Source of the DNA: CAYPNP01 sp964412195
GTDB taxonomy: Bacteria > Acidobacteriota > JAAYUB01
Direction of reading: 5' to 3'
Assembly: GCA_964412195.1 (NCBI GenBank)
Contig: CAYPNP010000019.1
Coordinates: forward strand, 1-64,000
DNA: 64,000 nucleotides
The position numbers were made by a program, and so were the translations under genes. Of this stretch, positions 27,166 through 42,100 are shown piece after piece (position 1 is the stretch's first letter; each line of letters begins with the position of its first letter). The notes beneath the pieces are model-generated. The model was not told the origin of the DNA. It worked only from the letters and a program-made list of their open reading frames with translations, and ran no database searches.

Positions 27166-30100
27166 ATGGCACGGATGAACACGAAAACACAAGAATCTCT
27201 CGGGGAGGTGGCCCGTCTCCGCCTGCAGCCTCCGCTTCGACCCGGCGTGTCCATCCGGCCCGGATCCGGCGCCCGTGCCTTCCTGACCCTGTTGTGCCTG
27301 CTGGCCCTCGGCGCGGCGGTGCTGGCCGACCGCGCCTGGTTCCCCATCACCCGCCTGAGCGGGACTTCTTCCGATGGTGTTCTCCAATTGGCCAACCCGG
27401 ACGCGGCGCCGCGGACGGTCTCCATCTGGTTCTGTTTTCCGGACCAGTGGTTGGAATCCACTCCCATCCCCCTGACCCTCGCGCCTCGCACCGTCCTGGA
27501 GAAGGACCTGTCCGCCCTGTGGCAGGGGCTGCCGGTGACGCCGTCCGGCCAGCCGGGCTTCCTCGTCGTCGACGATCCCGCCGGCGCGCGGGCGCTGCTG
27601 GTGCTGCCAGAGTGCCCCGCCGATTTTTCCCTTTCCAAGAGCGGCGACTCCACCCTGGATTCCAAACAAGCCGAGCCGGAGTTGGAAAAGGGTCAGCCGG
27701 GCAGCCGCAGCGGCCCGTATCCGATCTACCCGGCCGCGCCGTCCTCCCAATCGTGGGCGGTCTACCAGCGTGCCGGCACGGGTACCACCACCAGCCTGCT
27801 CCTGGCCAATCCGTCGGCGCAGCCGCTGACGCTGGCCCTGTCGGTCAGCGGGACCGACGGCCAGGTTCTGGCGTCCGGCTCCCTGACTCTGCCGGCGCAT
27901 GGTGTCCAAGCGGTACCGGTGAATGACGCGCTCTTCCCCGGCGCGACCCTGCCCGCCTCCGGCATCGTCCGGCTGGATGGCGGCGCGCCGTTCCTCTGCC
28001 GGGTGTTCTATCGCGACGACGGGGTGTTGCTGCCGGTGGCCGCGGCGCCGGCGGCGGCCGGGCCGTCCGGCCATTTCGTGCCGGAGTTCTCCCGCTTCCT
28101 GCGCTTCGGCGACGGCGACCGGCTGCTGCTGGCCAATCCCGGCCCGCAGCCGCTCACCGTCACCGTCCGGCAGTTCAACGGCGGCGGCTGGGCCATGGGC
28201 TCCCGCAGCCTGACCCTGGCCGGCGGCGAGTTCCTGGTGCGGAGCGCGACCGAGCTGTTCAGCGGGAACGGCTGGTGGGGCTTCGACACCTACGCGGTCA
28301 TCGAGGCGCCCGCCGGCCAGACGCTGCTCTGGAGCGCGGTGATCTCCGGCGGCAGGAAGGCCGGGCGGATGGTGCCCGGCGTGCTCTCCGCCGCCGCGCC
28401 GTCCGGCGAGTGGCTCTTCGCCAAGACCCGCCTGTTCCAGAACGTCCGCCTGTACAATCCCCACGACCACGCCGTGACGATCACCCTGTCGCAGTACACC
28501 TCCCAGGGCGAACTGTGGCGGTCGGAGAACTTCACCCTGGGCCCGCGGGAGCGCCGGATCGAGTGGTTCGGCGGCCCGTGGGACTGCTTCTGGGACTGGT
28601 TCTACAACCTGTCCAGCCTAATCCGGGTGGAGTCGGCCGAGCCGGTCTACGCCTGGTCCTGGATGGGCGACACCGGCCTCGCCGGCGCCGTGCCCCGCTG
28701 GGGGATGCCGGCGGCGGGACCGGACGGCCCGGACGAGCCGGCCGTCGCCATCAGCAGCCCGGCCGACGGCGCCGTGCTCGACGCCTCGCCGGCGACCGTG
28801 ACCGGGACGTTTTCCGGCCCGGTGGCCCGTGTCTTCGTCAACACCGTGGAAGCCTCGCTCTCGGGTAGCGCGTTCAGCGCCGGCATCCCGCTGCTTCCGG
28901 GGGAGAACCTCCTCGTGGCGCGGGCGGAAACGGCGGACGGCGCCGCGGCGGAAGCCCGGGTGACGGTCCACTTCCATCCCCCGCTGGCGGTTCACATCGA
29001 CCTGCCGGCGGACGGCGCCTTCGTCTCCGGCCTGTCCGTGGACGTGTCGGGCCGCGTGTCGCCGTGGGCGTCCGGCGTGACCGTCAACGGCCTGTCCGCG
29101 GTGGTGAGCGGAGAAACGTTCGCCGTCGCCGGCGTGCCGCTGGCCGTGGGCTCGAACACCCTGACGGCCGTGGCCGACGCGCCGTGGGGCGGGTCGGTGC
29201 AGCACAGCGTGACGGTCGTCTGCGACCCGGCGTTCGGCGTGGCCATCGCCTCGCCCTCGCCGGACGCGTGGGTGACGGGCCTGCCGGTGGCCGTCAGCGG
29301 CACGGCCTCCCCGTCGGTCCAGGCGGTGGCGGTCAACGGGCGCCCGGCGGTCCTGTCCGGCGGCGTCTTCACGGCGGCCGTGGCGCTGGCCGAAGGCTAC
29401 GGACGGGCGATAACCGCGACCGGCAGCCGGAGCGGGGAGACAACCACGGACCAGGCAATAGTGAACGTCGACCTGAACGCGCCGCGGGTGGAGCTGCGCC
29501 TGCCGCCGGCCGTGATGCGCGGCCGGGTGCTGGAGGCGGTGATTGAAGTGTCCGACGAGGTGGACGTGAGCGGCGTCAGTCTCGCGGTGGACGGCCTGCC
29601 GCTGGCTCCGCCCATGGCTCTGCTCCCCTCGGCCATGAGCCCGGGCTACTTCGCCCGGTGGACGGTGCAGGTGGCGGTGCCGCTGGACGCCCCGTCCGCA
29701 CTTGTCTTTCAAGTGACGGCGGAGGATCCGGCCGGCCACCGCACGGAGGCCGAGGCGCCGGTGACGGTGATCGCTCCCGAAGCCACCGGCGCGTTCGTGC
29801 TGGGCGAGGCGTTCCGGGCGGATTCCGGCCTGCCGCTGGACGACGCGCCGGTGTCGCTGTGCGGCGGGGCGGCCAAGACCCGATCCGACTTGCGCGGCGA
29901 GTACCTGCTGCCGGTGGCTCCCGGCCCGGCGGACGTGCAGATCGTACGGGACGGTTTCCTGCCGGTGTGGCGGCGCGTGGCGGCCGTCGACGGCGTCGGC
30001 ACCGTGGCCCTGGACGCGCGGCTGCTGCCGGTCGACTCCGCGTCGGCAACTGTCGGGACGGCGGGGGGGCAGTTGATCAGCTCCACCGTCGGCTACTCGC

Positions 30101-33100
30101 TGGATGTCCCGTCTGGGTCGCTGTCCGCCCTGACGGAATTGCGGCTGACGGCCATGCCGCCGCTGGCGCTGGCCCAGGTGCTGGCGCCGGGCTGGTCGCC
30201 GTGGGGCGCGGCCGACGTGCAGCCGTGGGACGCCGCGTTCACCGTGGCCGCCCGGCTGACCACGCCCTGGGTGTTGCCCGACGACTCCGAAGGCCGCGAC
30301 TGGATGCTGCTGCGCTTTGATGAATCCCGCCGCGAGTGGCAGCGGGTGGAACCGCTTTCGTACGCCAAGTCAGCCGGCTCTGGGACTTCCGCGGCGTCGG
30401 ACAAGAGGAACGGAAACGGCGAAACGGCGAAACGGCGAAACGGCGCTTCTGTCCCCACGGTCACCGGTCACCGGTCGTCGGTCGGTTTCTCCTTCGATAT
30501 AGTTTCCGGCGGCCAATTCGTCCTCGCCGTCGCCGATCCGCCGCCCACGGAGCCGTCGGAGATCCCGGAAATCGGTGAGTGGCTGGAACCATCGTTTGCA
30601 GTGCTGGACGGCGAAGCCTTGGAAGCCGCGGGCGAGGTGCATCCCGAAGCGCTGCCGGCCGGCGCCGGCATGGTGGCCGTGGCGGACCTGTCGCTGGACG
30701 CCGATCCGCCTGCACCCTCGGGCGTGGTGGTTTCCGCCATGTTCCGGCAGGCCTACACGTACTCCGGGTCCGCCGGATCCGGAGCTTCGGATTCATTGGA
30801 AGGCCGCCGCTACGTCCAGGACCTCCTCCTCTACCGCCTCCCTGGTGACGATGCAAAGAAGGTGGAAGCAAAGTTTGACGAGACGGGAGACGGGAGACGG
30901 GAGACGGGAGACAAGAATGATTCAATCAACCAGGGGATTCCCGATGACCACTCAGACAAAGGGTTACAAAGACTTGATCGTTTGGCAGAAGGCAATGGAT
31001 CTGGTGCCAGCGGTGTACAAGCTGGCCCGAAGACTGCCGCGCGAGGAGACCTACGGTTTGACCAGCCAGATCCGGCGGGCCGCAGTATCGATTCCAGCCA
31101 ACATCGCCGAAGGGCAAGCCCGGCGCCATCGAGCGGAATTCAGCCAGCACCTGGGGATCGCCCGTGGCAGTCTGGCCGAATTAGACACGCTGATGATCTT
31201 GGCAGTGAAGCTGGGCTATCTGTCGGAGGCGGACGTGGAACTGCTAGGGTCGGCAATGATCGAGATCCGGCGGCTTCTTCAGGGACTTATCCAGAGCCTG
31301 GACAAACAAGCGATCCACTGACTCCTGTCCGCAAGGGGAGTCAACATAAGGACAACTGGCTTCTTTCTCCCGACTCCCGACTCCCGACTCCCGTCTCGAT
31401 TTCCTTCCCCATCGCTCCGATAGAAGAGATCCCCCCGGCGCTGCTGTCCGAGGGCGAAATCGACGTCGACATCCTGCCGGACCGCGAAAACACCCGCGGC
31501 GTGGTCGCCTCGGGCCCGGTGACCGAGGTCTCCGACGGCTGCGGCGGGACCGCCACCTTCGGCCCCGCCGGCCTGCCCGACGGCGCCTGGGTGGACTTCC
31601 GCCCGCTGGACCTGTCCGCCGTGGCGCCCCCGGCCGGCTCCGACCTCGAGCCGGTCGCCGCGTTCCACCTGGAGTCCAGCAGCCCGCTGCCGGTGGACAC
31701 GGCCGTGGCCTTGGCAGCTCCCGCGACGGAGGCCGACATCCTCTCCTTCTACCGCGTGATCCGGTGGGGGAGCGAGCACCTCTACGCCTACGCCTGCCCG
31801 GCCGCGCGCCAGGGCGGCGTGGTCGTCAGCCTGTCTGTGCCGCCTGGCGGAACGCCTCTGCCGACGGCGTTCCCCGGCCTGGCTTCCGGCGGCGACTTCG
31901 TCCTCTGCCGCCTCTCCCGCGCGCCCGTCTTCGCCGGCGGTGTCGTTGCGGGTAGTCCGGATCTGCCAGCCCCGGAACCGGCTTTCACTCTCGTCCGCTC
32001 CGCCGCCTGCCCCGTGGTCTCCCCTGTTTCGATGGACGGCGCCTGGTTCCTCCAGACTTTCGCGGATCCAGGCGAACCGGCCGAAGTGACCGCCCTGGAC
32101 GAGTCCCACGGCCTGGCTGCGACCGGATCGGCCTCCTGGACCGCCCCCTGGACGTACCAGCCGCTGGCCCTGGTCCTGGCTCCGCGGGTGCCCGCCGTGG
32201 CCGCCACCGAGCCGTGGAGCGGCCAGATCGGTGTGACACTGCAGCCGGTCCTCCGGATCACTTTTGACGACGAGATCGTACCCGCCAGCCTCCAGCCCGG
32301 CGACCTGCAATTGGCCGGCCCGCAGGGGTCTGTGTCCCTGGGCGCTTTGCGTCTCGACGACGACGGACGGACCGTGAGCGCGGCCCCGCTGCGCCCGCTG
32401 GCTCCCTCCACAGCCTACACGGTGACCGTGGGCCCGAACGTGGAAAACCGCTGGGGCCGCCCCATGGCCGCGGCGCACTCCTTCTCTTTCACCACCGCCG
32501 CCTCCACAGGCGGCACGGGCTCCGGTTCCGGCTCATCCACTGCGGACATTTCCATCACCGCCGACTTGGCCGCCGGAACCCTGACGATCCGCGCGTCGGC
32601 GTGCCCGATCCCTCCGGGCGGCCGCCTGAAGGTCATCAACATGACCACCGGCGAGGTCCGCATCTTCACCTCCTGTCCCACCGCCGGCTCCGGCGGCTCC
32701 GGCGGTTCCGGCGGCTCCGGCGGTTCCGGCGGCTCGGGTGGTTCCGGGGACGGCCTCTGGCTGACGATCTCCGGCTCCCCCTACGACGACCTGACGATCG
32801 TGGTGGAGACGGCCTCGGGAGAGCAACTGGCGCTGGTCCGCCAGCCGGTGATTTCGGATCCCGCCTCGGGCTACACGTACGTCGGCCCCTCCGGCGGAAC
32901 GGTCTCCGACCCCACCGGCCAGGTCCTCCTGACCATCCCCCCCGACGCGCTGCCACACACGGTCCGGGTGAAATTGCAGCATTTTCCAGACACCGTCCCG
33001 CATCCTCCCCTCGAAGGAGAAGCGACCCGGTATCGCTTCGGCGGCCGGGTGATCCTGGAGAGCGATTACACCGGTAAAACCCGGAAGGAGCTGGAACTCT

Positions 33101-36100
33101 CCTTCCCGGCGCCTTCCTTCGCTGCCGAGGGAAGCCGGTTCCTGGCTGTCTCAGCCTTGGAGATTCCGGACGACCAGGGCCAGCCCGTGACCCTGCAAAA
33201 CGCCGTGGTAACGGCGACGGTGCGGCAAGGGCGCGTCTGCCACGACTGCCCGCCGTTCTCCGGTCTGGATCTCGTCTCCCTGACAATGGATTATTTCATG
33301 GTCCAGGGGCCGTGGGCCTTTGTCGCCGGCCGCGTGGTGGACACCGCCGGCCAGGGCGTGGGCGGCGCGGTCGTCGCGGCCGGATCCACCTTCATGGCAG
33401 GGCAGGGAGCCACCGTGGCCAACGACGGCGGCGGCTTCACCCTGCTGGTCACGTCGGCCGAGAGCAATCCGGTGGACCTCGTCCCTGTTCGCGCGTACGA
33501 TCCCCGCACCGGCCGCCGCGGTCAGAGCGTCGCCGTCGGCGCCAGCAACGTCCTGATGGAGTGGCAGCAGTTCTACCCGCAGGCCCGGCTGTACACGGCG
33601 CAGGTCACCATCTCGTCCGATCCGGCGGGAGAGGACCGGGTACCGATCGAACTCGGCCCGGTCGAAGTCGAAGCCGGCTGCTGCAGCGAAACGGAATTCC
33701 AGGTCGATACCGCCGCCACCCTGATTTTCCGTGCCAGTCATGAAGTGGCCCCGGACCGGCAGATCCGCTTCCGGCTCCGCACGGTGGAACCTTGCCACTA
33801 CGCGGCTGCCAAGCTTGTGCTCTCCTCCGGACAGGAACTGGCGCTGGCGGTGGAGACTGCAGACGGCCAGGACGGCGGAGACGTCCTGACCACCCAGGCG
33901 GTGTTGCCGCCCCAGCTCGGCCACATCCAACTGGTCATCGCCGCGTGGGACGGGGCGAACAACACGTCCAGCCGCTCCTGGGACTTCCAGGTCGTGGACA
34001 ATGCGGGCACCATTCAGCCCCAGCCGTGGCGCCCGTTCATCACGCGCATCCAGCCCGCCGACGGCGCCACCATGGTGTCGTGCGACGTGCAGCCGTCCAT
34101 CGGATTCTCCGAGCCGGTACTGTTGGATGATTTCCTGGCCTTGCTGCAGCAGCCCAATCCGCCCCTGCGCCTGGTGGAAGCCGTGTCCGGCGATGCCGTC
34201 GACATCATGGTGACGGCGTGGGGCGTCTACATTTCGCAGAATGTCACCTACTATACCGACCTTCGAATCCAGCCCCTCTCGCCGCTCTCGCCCGACGCCG
34301 GCTACCGGCTGGAACTTGATTTGGCGGGGTGTGCCTCCATCGCTGACACGCAGCAGGAAGCCCTCGACACGGCGGGATTGCCGCCCACCCTGACCGCGGG
34401 TTTCCACACATTCCGCCCTGTCTCGGTGTTTGACGAGACCGGCAACATCGCCGCCACCGACCGGGTGGCCGTGGTGGGTAGTTTCGTGTTTGTGCTGGCG
34501 GAACAGAACCATCCCAATCCGCTGCAGCGTTCCGCGCTCCAGGTGTGGGAGCTGCCGGCCCTCTCCGCGCCGGTGAAGCGGCTGGAGGCGGCGCTGCCCC
34601 TCCACGCCATGGACCTGGATGTCCGGCTCAACGAGGATAGGGATTATGAAGTCTCCTTGATCTGCGCCGCCGGCTGGGAGGAGTTCAACTCGGTCCTGCT
34701 GTCCTATCGGTTGAGCGACTCCGCCATCCGCTCGGGCGATGCGACAGGGTTGTCCCTGGAGGCAGCCGCCACGTTGGCGACCCCCTCCATGGGCGCAACT
34801 CCTGTGGAACTGGCCCGGACCGGTGACGACCTTTATGTGGCCGTGACCGGCCTGGGCGTGCGGGCGCTGAACCTGTCCCGCCTGCGGGTGCGCACCTCCG
34901 AGGCGGCGGCCCGTGGCCGGGAAGTCCTGGCGGACGCTCTGCTTCCGGCGAAAGGCCTGAATTTTGACGAGGGCGAACTTCTGACCTCCCCCGGCCAGTG
35001 CCTCGGGCTGGACTGGTTCACCCTTCAGAGCCACCGCTTCGTGGCGGTGGCTGACGGGAGCACGACGGGAACTCCCAGCCAGCCGCGGCAGGGATTGCTC
35101 TCGGTGGTGGAAGATCCCCAGACGGCGGCGCCGCTGCCGTCGGTGCGCCCGGACGAGCACCCCTTCCTGTGCGCGGTGGAGGCAATCGCCCCGACGGTCC
35201 GCATCCGTCAGGTGCTGGTCCGGTCCGTGGCCACCTACCGCTGGCACGGGGAGGAGCAGACCACTCCGCTGATCCTGGCCGTGGGCGACACGCCGGAGTT
35301 CCCGACTTGGCTGGGCGTCTACCAGATGGCTCTCGAGAACGAGGCGCTGCGCCTCCGGCTTATGTTCGAGGCGGACCTGGACCGCTACGCGCTGCTGGCT
35401 CCGTCCGGGGACGACTTCCTGCTGGTGGCCGACGGCAGCTATGCCTCGGTGCGGCTGGGCGATTTCGACGCCGTGGGGGATCAGGGCCCCCTGGCGCCCT
35501 GGTTCGCCCTGGAAGGATTGTACGCCGGCGACGCGGCTCTGGCGGACGGCCTCCTGTTCAACGCCCGGGGCCGCGAAGGGCTGGGCGTGTACGCCCTGTC
35601 CGCGCTCGCCCGCCTGCTGGGACTGGACGAGCCCCGGGTCGGCGAGCCGATCCACACCTATCGCCGGCACCTGCCGGTGGTCCGGCAGTACGAGCCGGGC
35701 ACGATTCACGTGGAGGGGTACCGGCTCGTGCCCGGCTTGAAGTTCCACTACGAAGTGATTCCCGCCGACCTGGCTGGCGACCGCGAGGAGATCTGCTTCG
35801 CCGGCGAGACCGGTTGCCTCTTCACCTTCCCGCAGGCGGCCGATTCGATCGGCGATTCCTCCACCCGCCACGTCTACACGCAGGCGGTGGACATCCCGTC
35901 GGCCGAGGTGGGCAAGGAGGATCCCTGCCAGGACTTCTATCATTTCGGTGTGAAGCCGGCGCCCGTGAACGGCACGGTGCGGGTTGAAAGGCAGGCCGGG
36001 GGCGGGCGGTACGATCCCCTCGTGTCTTCCTGGCCCGAGGCCGTGGCCCTGGAGGAATTGATCGACCTGTACACCCCGGTGGTGGCCTGCCGGCAGGAAA

Positions 36101-39100
36101 TGGTCCGCGGCCGCCAGTTCTGCGATCCGGGACAGGAAGCCTGGCAGCGGCAGGCGGCGATCCTGCAATACCGGGCGAACTTCAAAACCCGCCTCCGGAC
36201 GGTGTCCGTCTGCCCGCCCGACCGACTGGACCTGCCCGTCCATGTAAAGAGCTGCAACTTCGAAACCATGCTCGGCGATGTGGAGATCCTCCCGTTGCTG
36301 GGCACCCCCGCCCGGGTGGGGTTGCTGGATGACCTGCCGGCCCTGGCGGCGGGTGTGTACTATCTCCGCCTGGACGTGGAGGCCGTCGATTATCCCGGCG
36401 TGGCCGACGTGTTCTGGGTCCGCCTGGATGTCGGCGAGCACTCCAGCCGCAGCGCCGAGATCGGCAAGAACTATTGCCAGGGCGTCGACCTTCAGGAAGG
36501 TTACTACTTATCCCAGCACACCGATCTGCAATTGGAGGACAAGGGCCTCCCGCTGGAACTGTCGCGTTCCTGGACCAGCGCGGCCATGCATCCCGATTTC
36601 GGCCCGCTGGGCGAGGGCTGGCAGGCCTCCACCCGGATGATGCTCCTGCGCGATGGCGGCGGCGACTTCCTGGTGCAGGGCGGCGACGGCGGCGGCACCC
36701 GCTTCCGACCCCAGCCCGACGGCACGCTGCGGCCCGAGCGGGGCATCCACGCCTCGCTGGTCCGGGACGGCGACGCCTATGTGCTGACCACCAAGTCGAA
36801 CAAGCGCTATGTGTTTGGCAGCAGAACCAAGGACGGGATCGGCAACATCGCCGAGCACAACCTGGCCTACATCGACTACATGGAGGACTTCGACGGTAAC
36901 CGGCTGACCTGGCTCTATGCGGCGGACGGCCTCGGCCGGGTCACGGCGGTGGAGCACAGCTCCGGCAGCCGCCTGGTCTTCGAGTACGAGCGCAGCCGCT
37001 TCGGCTGGCGGATCCGCACGGCGACGCTGATGTCGGCCGCCGGCGATCCGGGGCAATCTGCGTCGTATTCGTATGGAGAATGCGGCGAGCTGTCCCGCGT
37101 GGAACTCTCCGGCGTGCCGGAGCGTCCGGCTGGAACGCAGGCCGGGGGACCGGTTCGCATTGAATACGGCTACACGGCCGACACCGACCCCCAGGCGCGC
37201 TACCGGCTGGCCACCGTGTCCGGGCCGAATCCGGGCAACTTGCTGTCGATCTTCTACGCCGGCGCGGGCAAGACCGGCGCCCGGGACGCACAGGACAGCC
37301 GCCGGGTGGACCGCCTCCTGGAAGGTTCGCAGGCGGAACCGCCCCTGACCCGGTTCGACTACGACTTCTCCACCTACGGCTGGCAGAGCGGCCACACCAC
37401 AGTGACCGATCCCCGCGGCTACACCGACCAGTATTTTTTCTCCGCCGACGGGTTCCTGTCGGCGCGCCGCAACGCGCTGGGCAAGGAGACGGCCTACACC
37501 CGCTGGGAAGGGGGCTGCGAGAACCTGGTCGCCCGCGAAACCCAGCCGGACGGCCGGATTCTCGTGTACAGCTACGATACCCGCGGCAACCGGGTCGAGG
37601 AAACCGACACGCCGGCCGGCGGAGGGACGCCGGCGGTGACGCGCGCGGAATACCACCCGGTCTTCAACATCAAGACCTACGAGCAGACGCCGCTGGGGAC
37701 GGTCCGGCGGTGGACCCTGGACGCCGCGACCGGCCACGTCATTGGCCTGACGGAGACGGCCGGCGGGGTCAGCCGCACGTCGGCCTACGAGTGGACGGCC
37801 GGCAACCTGACGGCCGCCGTGGATCCGCGCGGCGGGCGGACGGTGTACGAAGACCACGACCGCCATGGCCGGCCGAAGCGGATCGTCGATCCGGCGGGCC
37901 GGATTTCGGTTCAGGAGTGGAACGACTGGGGCGAGCTGACGGACGCGCGCGGGCCGCTGGGCCAGGAAACGCACACGGAGTACGACGCCCACCACCGGCC
38001 GGTGCGCGTGCAGGGGACCAACGGGCTGACGGGCGGCCTTTCGGTGATGATCGAGGAAGCCCTGGAGTATTACCCCGGCGGGCAGCTCTACCGGCGCGTC
38101 TCCGGCGGGGAGGCCGCGGGGCCGCACCTCACCGAGACCGTCCTGCTGGACGACCGGGACCAGCCGCAGTCCACTTCGGTCACGTTCGACGATCCGTTGG
38201 ACGGCGCGACGGTCACGATCAGCGAGCACTTCATCTACGACGGCAACGGCAACGTGGTCAGCCGCACCGATCCGGAGGGGCGGGAACACACGTTCACCTA
38301 CGACCTCCTCAACCAGGAGACGGGGCACTGGGCGGACGGCCGGCAGGTGTCGGCGCAGGCGTACGACGAGTTCGGCCTGAAGCGCAAGGTGGCGGAGAGG
38401 GACGCCTACGGGCGGCTGCGTCGCTTCGCCTACGACGGCTTCGGCCGCCGGGCCTGGGAGATCCTGGGGCCGATCGGCGAGCACGACCGGGCGCCCGCCG
38501 CGCCGCCGCCGGACTTTGCGGCGGCTCCGGTGGCCGGACACTTCACCCGCGGCTGGCTCTACGACCTGGAGGGCCGGGTGGTGGCCGAGCTGGACGGCGC
38601 CGGGTCGGTCCGGCGGTTCGGCTACGACGGCTTCGGGCGGAAGGTTGTCGAGGAGACGGTGCTCGACGCCGCCGACCCGGGCCGGAACCTGCGCACGGAG
38701 TGGGACTACGACCCGGCGGGCAATCCGGTGGAGGAGCGGGACGTGGTCCACGGCCGCATCGCGCGCTTCACCTACGACGCAGCCGATCGTGTCCTCACCC
38801 GCGAGCTCGACGCGGCCCCGGGACGGGCCGTGCCGGGCGGCGTCGAATTGCCGTACCGCTGGCAGTATGAGTATCGCGACGGGGAGTCCGCGGCCAATCC
38901 GGATGGCGGGGCCCGGGTGACGGAGGAGAACCTCCAGAGCGGCGTGCGCCGGGAAACGCTACGGGACGCCGCCGGGCGGACCTGGCGGGAGCGCTTGGTG
39001 GACGGCGCGCACGCGCTGGACCTGGTTGCCTCCACCCGCCACGACGCGTTTGGGAATCCGGTGGAGTCGACCGATCCGGAAGGCCGGATCATCCGGTTCG

Positions 39101-42100
39101 AGTACACCCCCAACGGCTGGCAACGGCGCCAGACCGATGCCGAGGGATTCCAGACCGTCCAGGAGTACACCCTGGACGGCCGGGTGCGCGAGGTGCGGCG
39201 GCAGGCCGACCGCGCCGGTGCCTGGCTGGCGGCCCGATTCGCCTACGACGCGCTGGGGCGGCCGCTGCGTGAGGAGAGGCTCCGGCCGGGGTCCGACCCG
39301 GAGGAGTGGTACGCCCTGCGTGCTTACAATTATGGCAATTACGTCGATGCCGGCGAGCCCGGGGCGGAGTGGACCGACACCGACGCCTTGGGCCGGACCA
39401 CCACCCACCGGGAGGACGCCTCGGGCCGGGAAACCGCGCGGGTGCTGCCGCCCAACGGCGGGCAGAATCCGGAGGAGCGCTTCGGCTACGACGGCGCCGG
39501 CCGGACCGCCTACGCCATGGACCGGCGCGGCTGGGTGACGAAGTCCTTCTACGACGCCGCGGGCCGGCTGACGGAGCTGCGGGAGGCCTGCGAGCAGGTG
39601 GCGCTGGGCGGGAAAATGGCTGCCGTCGTCGCGGGCGGGGCCAAGGCCGTCCGGATCCACTACCTGGATCCGCTGAACCGGCGGGTGGAATGGGACCAGG
39701 CCGACCGGGCCACCCGGGTGACCCTCGACGCCTTGGGCCGGGAAGTAGCACGGGAGCGCCTCGACGTGGACGCCAGCCTGTACCAGCCGGAGGAAATCCC
39801 CGGCGTGGTGGCCGCCGGGTGGGAAAATTACCTGGACGTCGTCCTCGAGCGGAAATTCTACGACTCCGACGGCCGGGTGGTCCTGGAGGCGGATGCGGTC
39901 GGCTCGTCCACCGCCTACGAGTACGACGGGGCGGGGCGGCTGCTGCGGCGCACCGAGGGGCTGCACCTGGCGGCGGACGGCGTCACGCCCGAGGCCACGG
40001 CGGCCACCGCCGCGTGGGAGTACGCCTACGACCGCGTCGGCAATGTTCTCTATGAGTACAATCCGCGGCTGGAGGCGCTGTACCCGGGACGGACCCATCC
40101 GTATTTCCATCATGAGTACAGCCCCCGCAACGAGCGGACCGCTACCACCGACGCCGACGAATTGACCACCACGACCGAGTACGACGGCGTGGGGCGGAAG
40201 GCGGGGGTGGTGTCGCCGCTGGGGCACCGGACCGCCTACGCCTACGACGAGCAGGACCGGCTGACCGCCGTGACCCAGGGTGCGGAAGCCGCCCCGGCCG
40301 ACCAGGCGGCGACCTCGTACCGCTACGACGACGCGGGGCCGGTGCGCTGGCAGGTCGACGCCAACGGCCACGCCGTGGAGCGGATCTACGACGCCTGGGA
40401 CCGGGTCACCGAGCTGCGCCAGTGGCTCCTGCCCGTCTCCGAGATCCCCGTCCTGGCGGGCACTTCGGGTTCGCCGGCAAAACGTAGTCCGGATCCGGCC
40501 GGCAAGGGGAGTCCGGGTCCGCCGGCCCCGGAACGCTCTCTCACTTCCAACGACACCAACGCCATACAATATGGAAAGACGAGCCCCGCTCCCCGAGTCT
40601 CTAGCCTCGAGTCCCGAGCCTCGAATCCCGACTTCCTCTCCTGGACCTCCGCTTACGACGCCTCGGGCAACCTGACCGCCACAGTCGACCCCGACGGCCG
40701 GCGTGTCGACCGGACCTACGATTCGCTGAGCCGCCTGTCCACGGAGTCCTTTGCCTGGCCGTCGGCTGACCCGACCGCCCTGCCGGACGTGCCGCTGGGC
40801 CACGCTTACACTTACGACGTCACCGACAACCTGCTGCAGGTGGTCGAAGAGAAAGACGTCCGCAGCGACTGGGCGGCGGCGGGCGCCGGGGTGGTGAGCG
40901 GTCCGCCGGGGGCACGGCGCGCGGTGGCCTACACCACGCGCTACCGCTACGATGGCCTGGACCGGCTGGAGGAGCAGACCGACGGCTACTGGGGCCGGAC
41001 GGCGCGCTTCGCCTATGACCGCACCGGCAGCCGGACGGCGATGTACTTCCCCGGGGAAACTCCCCCGCTGATCCCCGGCCAGCCCCCGCCGACCGCCCCC
41101 TCCGCAGCCTACCGCTACGACGCCGCCCGCCGGCTTTCGTCGGTCCATCGCAATAACCCCGCGACTGCCAAGTTGACCGCGAGCAATGCTTCGGCGTGGA
41201 GTTTCGGAAACGGCGAAACGGCGAAACGGCGAACCGGCGCCGTATGGAGCGCCGGCTTCCAGCCGGCCGGTATGGAGTGCGGTGATGAGGCGCGCGGTCA
41301 GATGATGGCCTCGGTGCAAATGAAGCAGCGCCGAATCACCGCTTTGGAACCGCGCGGAGCGTTTTCCCCCGACACCGATGCATCCGCCGGAGCGCGGCCG
41401 TCCCGTCCGCACGATGCCGCCGTACCTCGCGCCGTCCCCGGCGCGTGGGCTCCCTCCGCCGGCACCGCCGACACGCGTCCGGAGGCCGCGAGCTACGCCG
41501 ATTCACCGACTCACCCATTCACCCATTCACCCTCCGCCAAGACCGCCGACACTCCCATAGCCTCCTACGAGTTCTTCGCGGACGGCCTGGTCCACCGCAT
41601 CCACTACGCCAACGGCGTGGTGGCCACTTACGCCTACCGCGACAACGGCTGGGTCGAGTCCATCGAGCTCCGCGACGGCAACAACGAACTCCTCAGCCGC
41701 TACTTCTACACCTACGACCCCGACGGCAACCGCACGCAAATGGCCGAGGTCAACGCCACACCCGCCCGCCGAGCCGCCGACCCGATGTGGGCGACGCCCC
41801 GCGAAACCCTTTACGGCTACGACCACCTGGGCCGCCTGAGCTGGGTGAAATACCCGGCCCTGGGCCCCGACGCCCCGGCCCGCCGGGCGGACTACACCTA
41901 TGACTTGACGGGCAACCGCCTCACCGAGACGGAAGCCGAGCTCGACGGCAGCGGCAATCCAGTCCGCCCGATCAAACAGCGCACCTTCGCCTACAACGCC
42001 CTGAACCAGGTGGAATTCATCCGTGACGCTCTGGCGCCGGTGCGCAGCGTCCGCTACGAGTACAATCTCAGCGGCGATACCACGGCCAAGATCATCGGCC

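Noticed and set aside
30879..31398. Diversity-generating retroelement suggested by the Avd-like four-helix-bundle gene
   Set aside because: No reverse transcriptase, and I could find no template/variable repeat pair with adenine-specific differences. The Rhs duplicates are identical or diverge generally.
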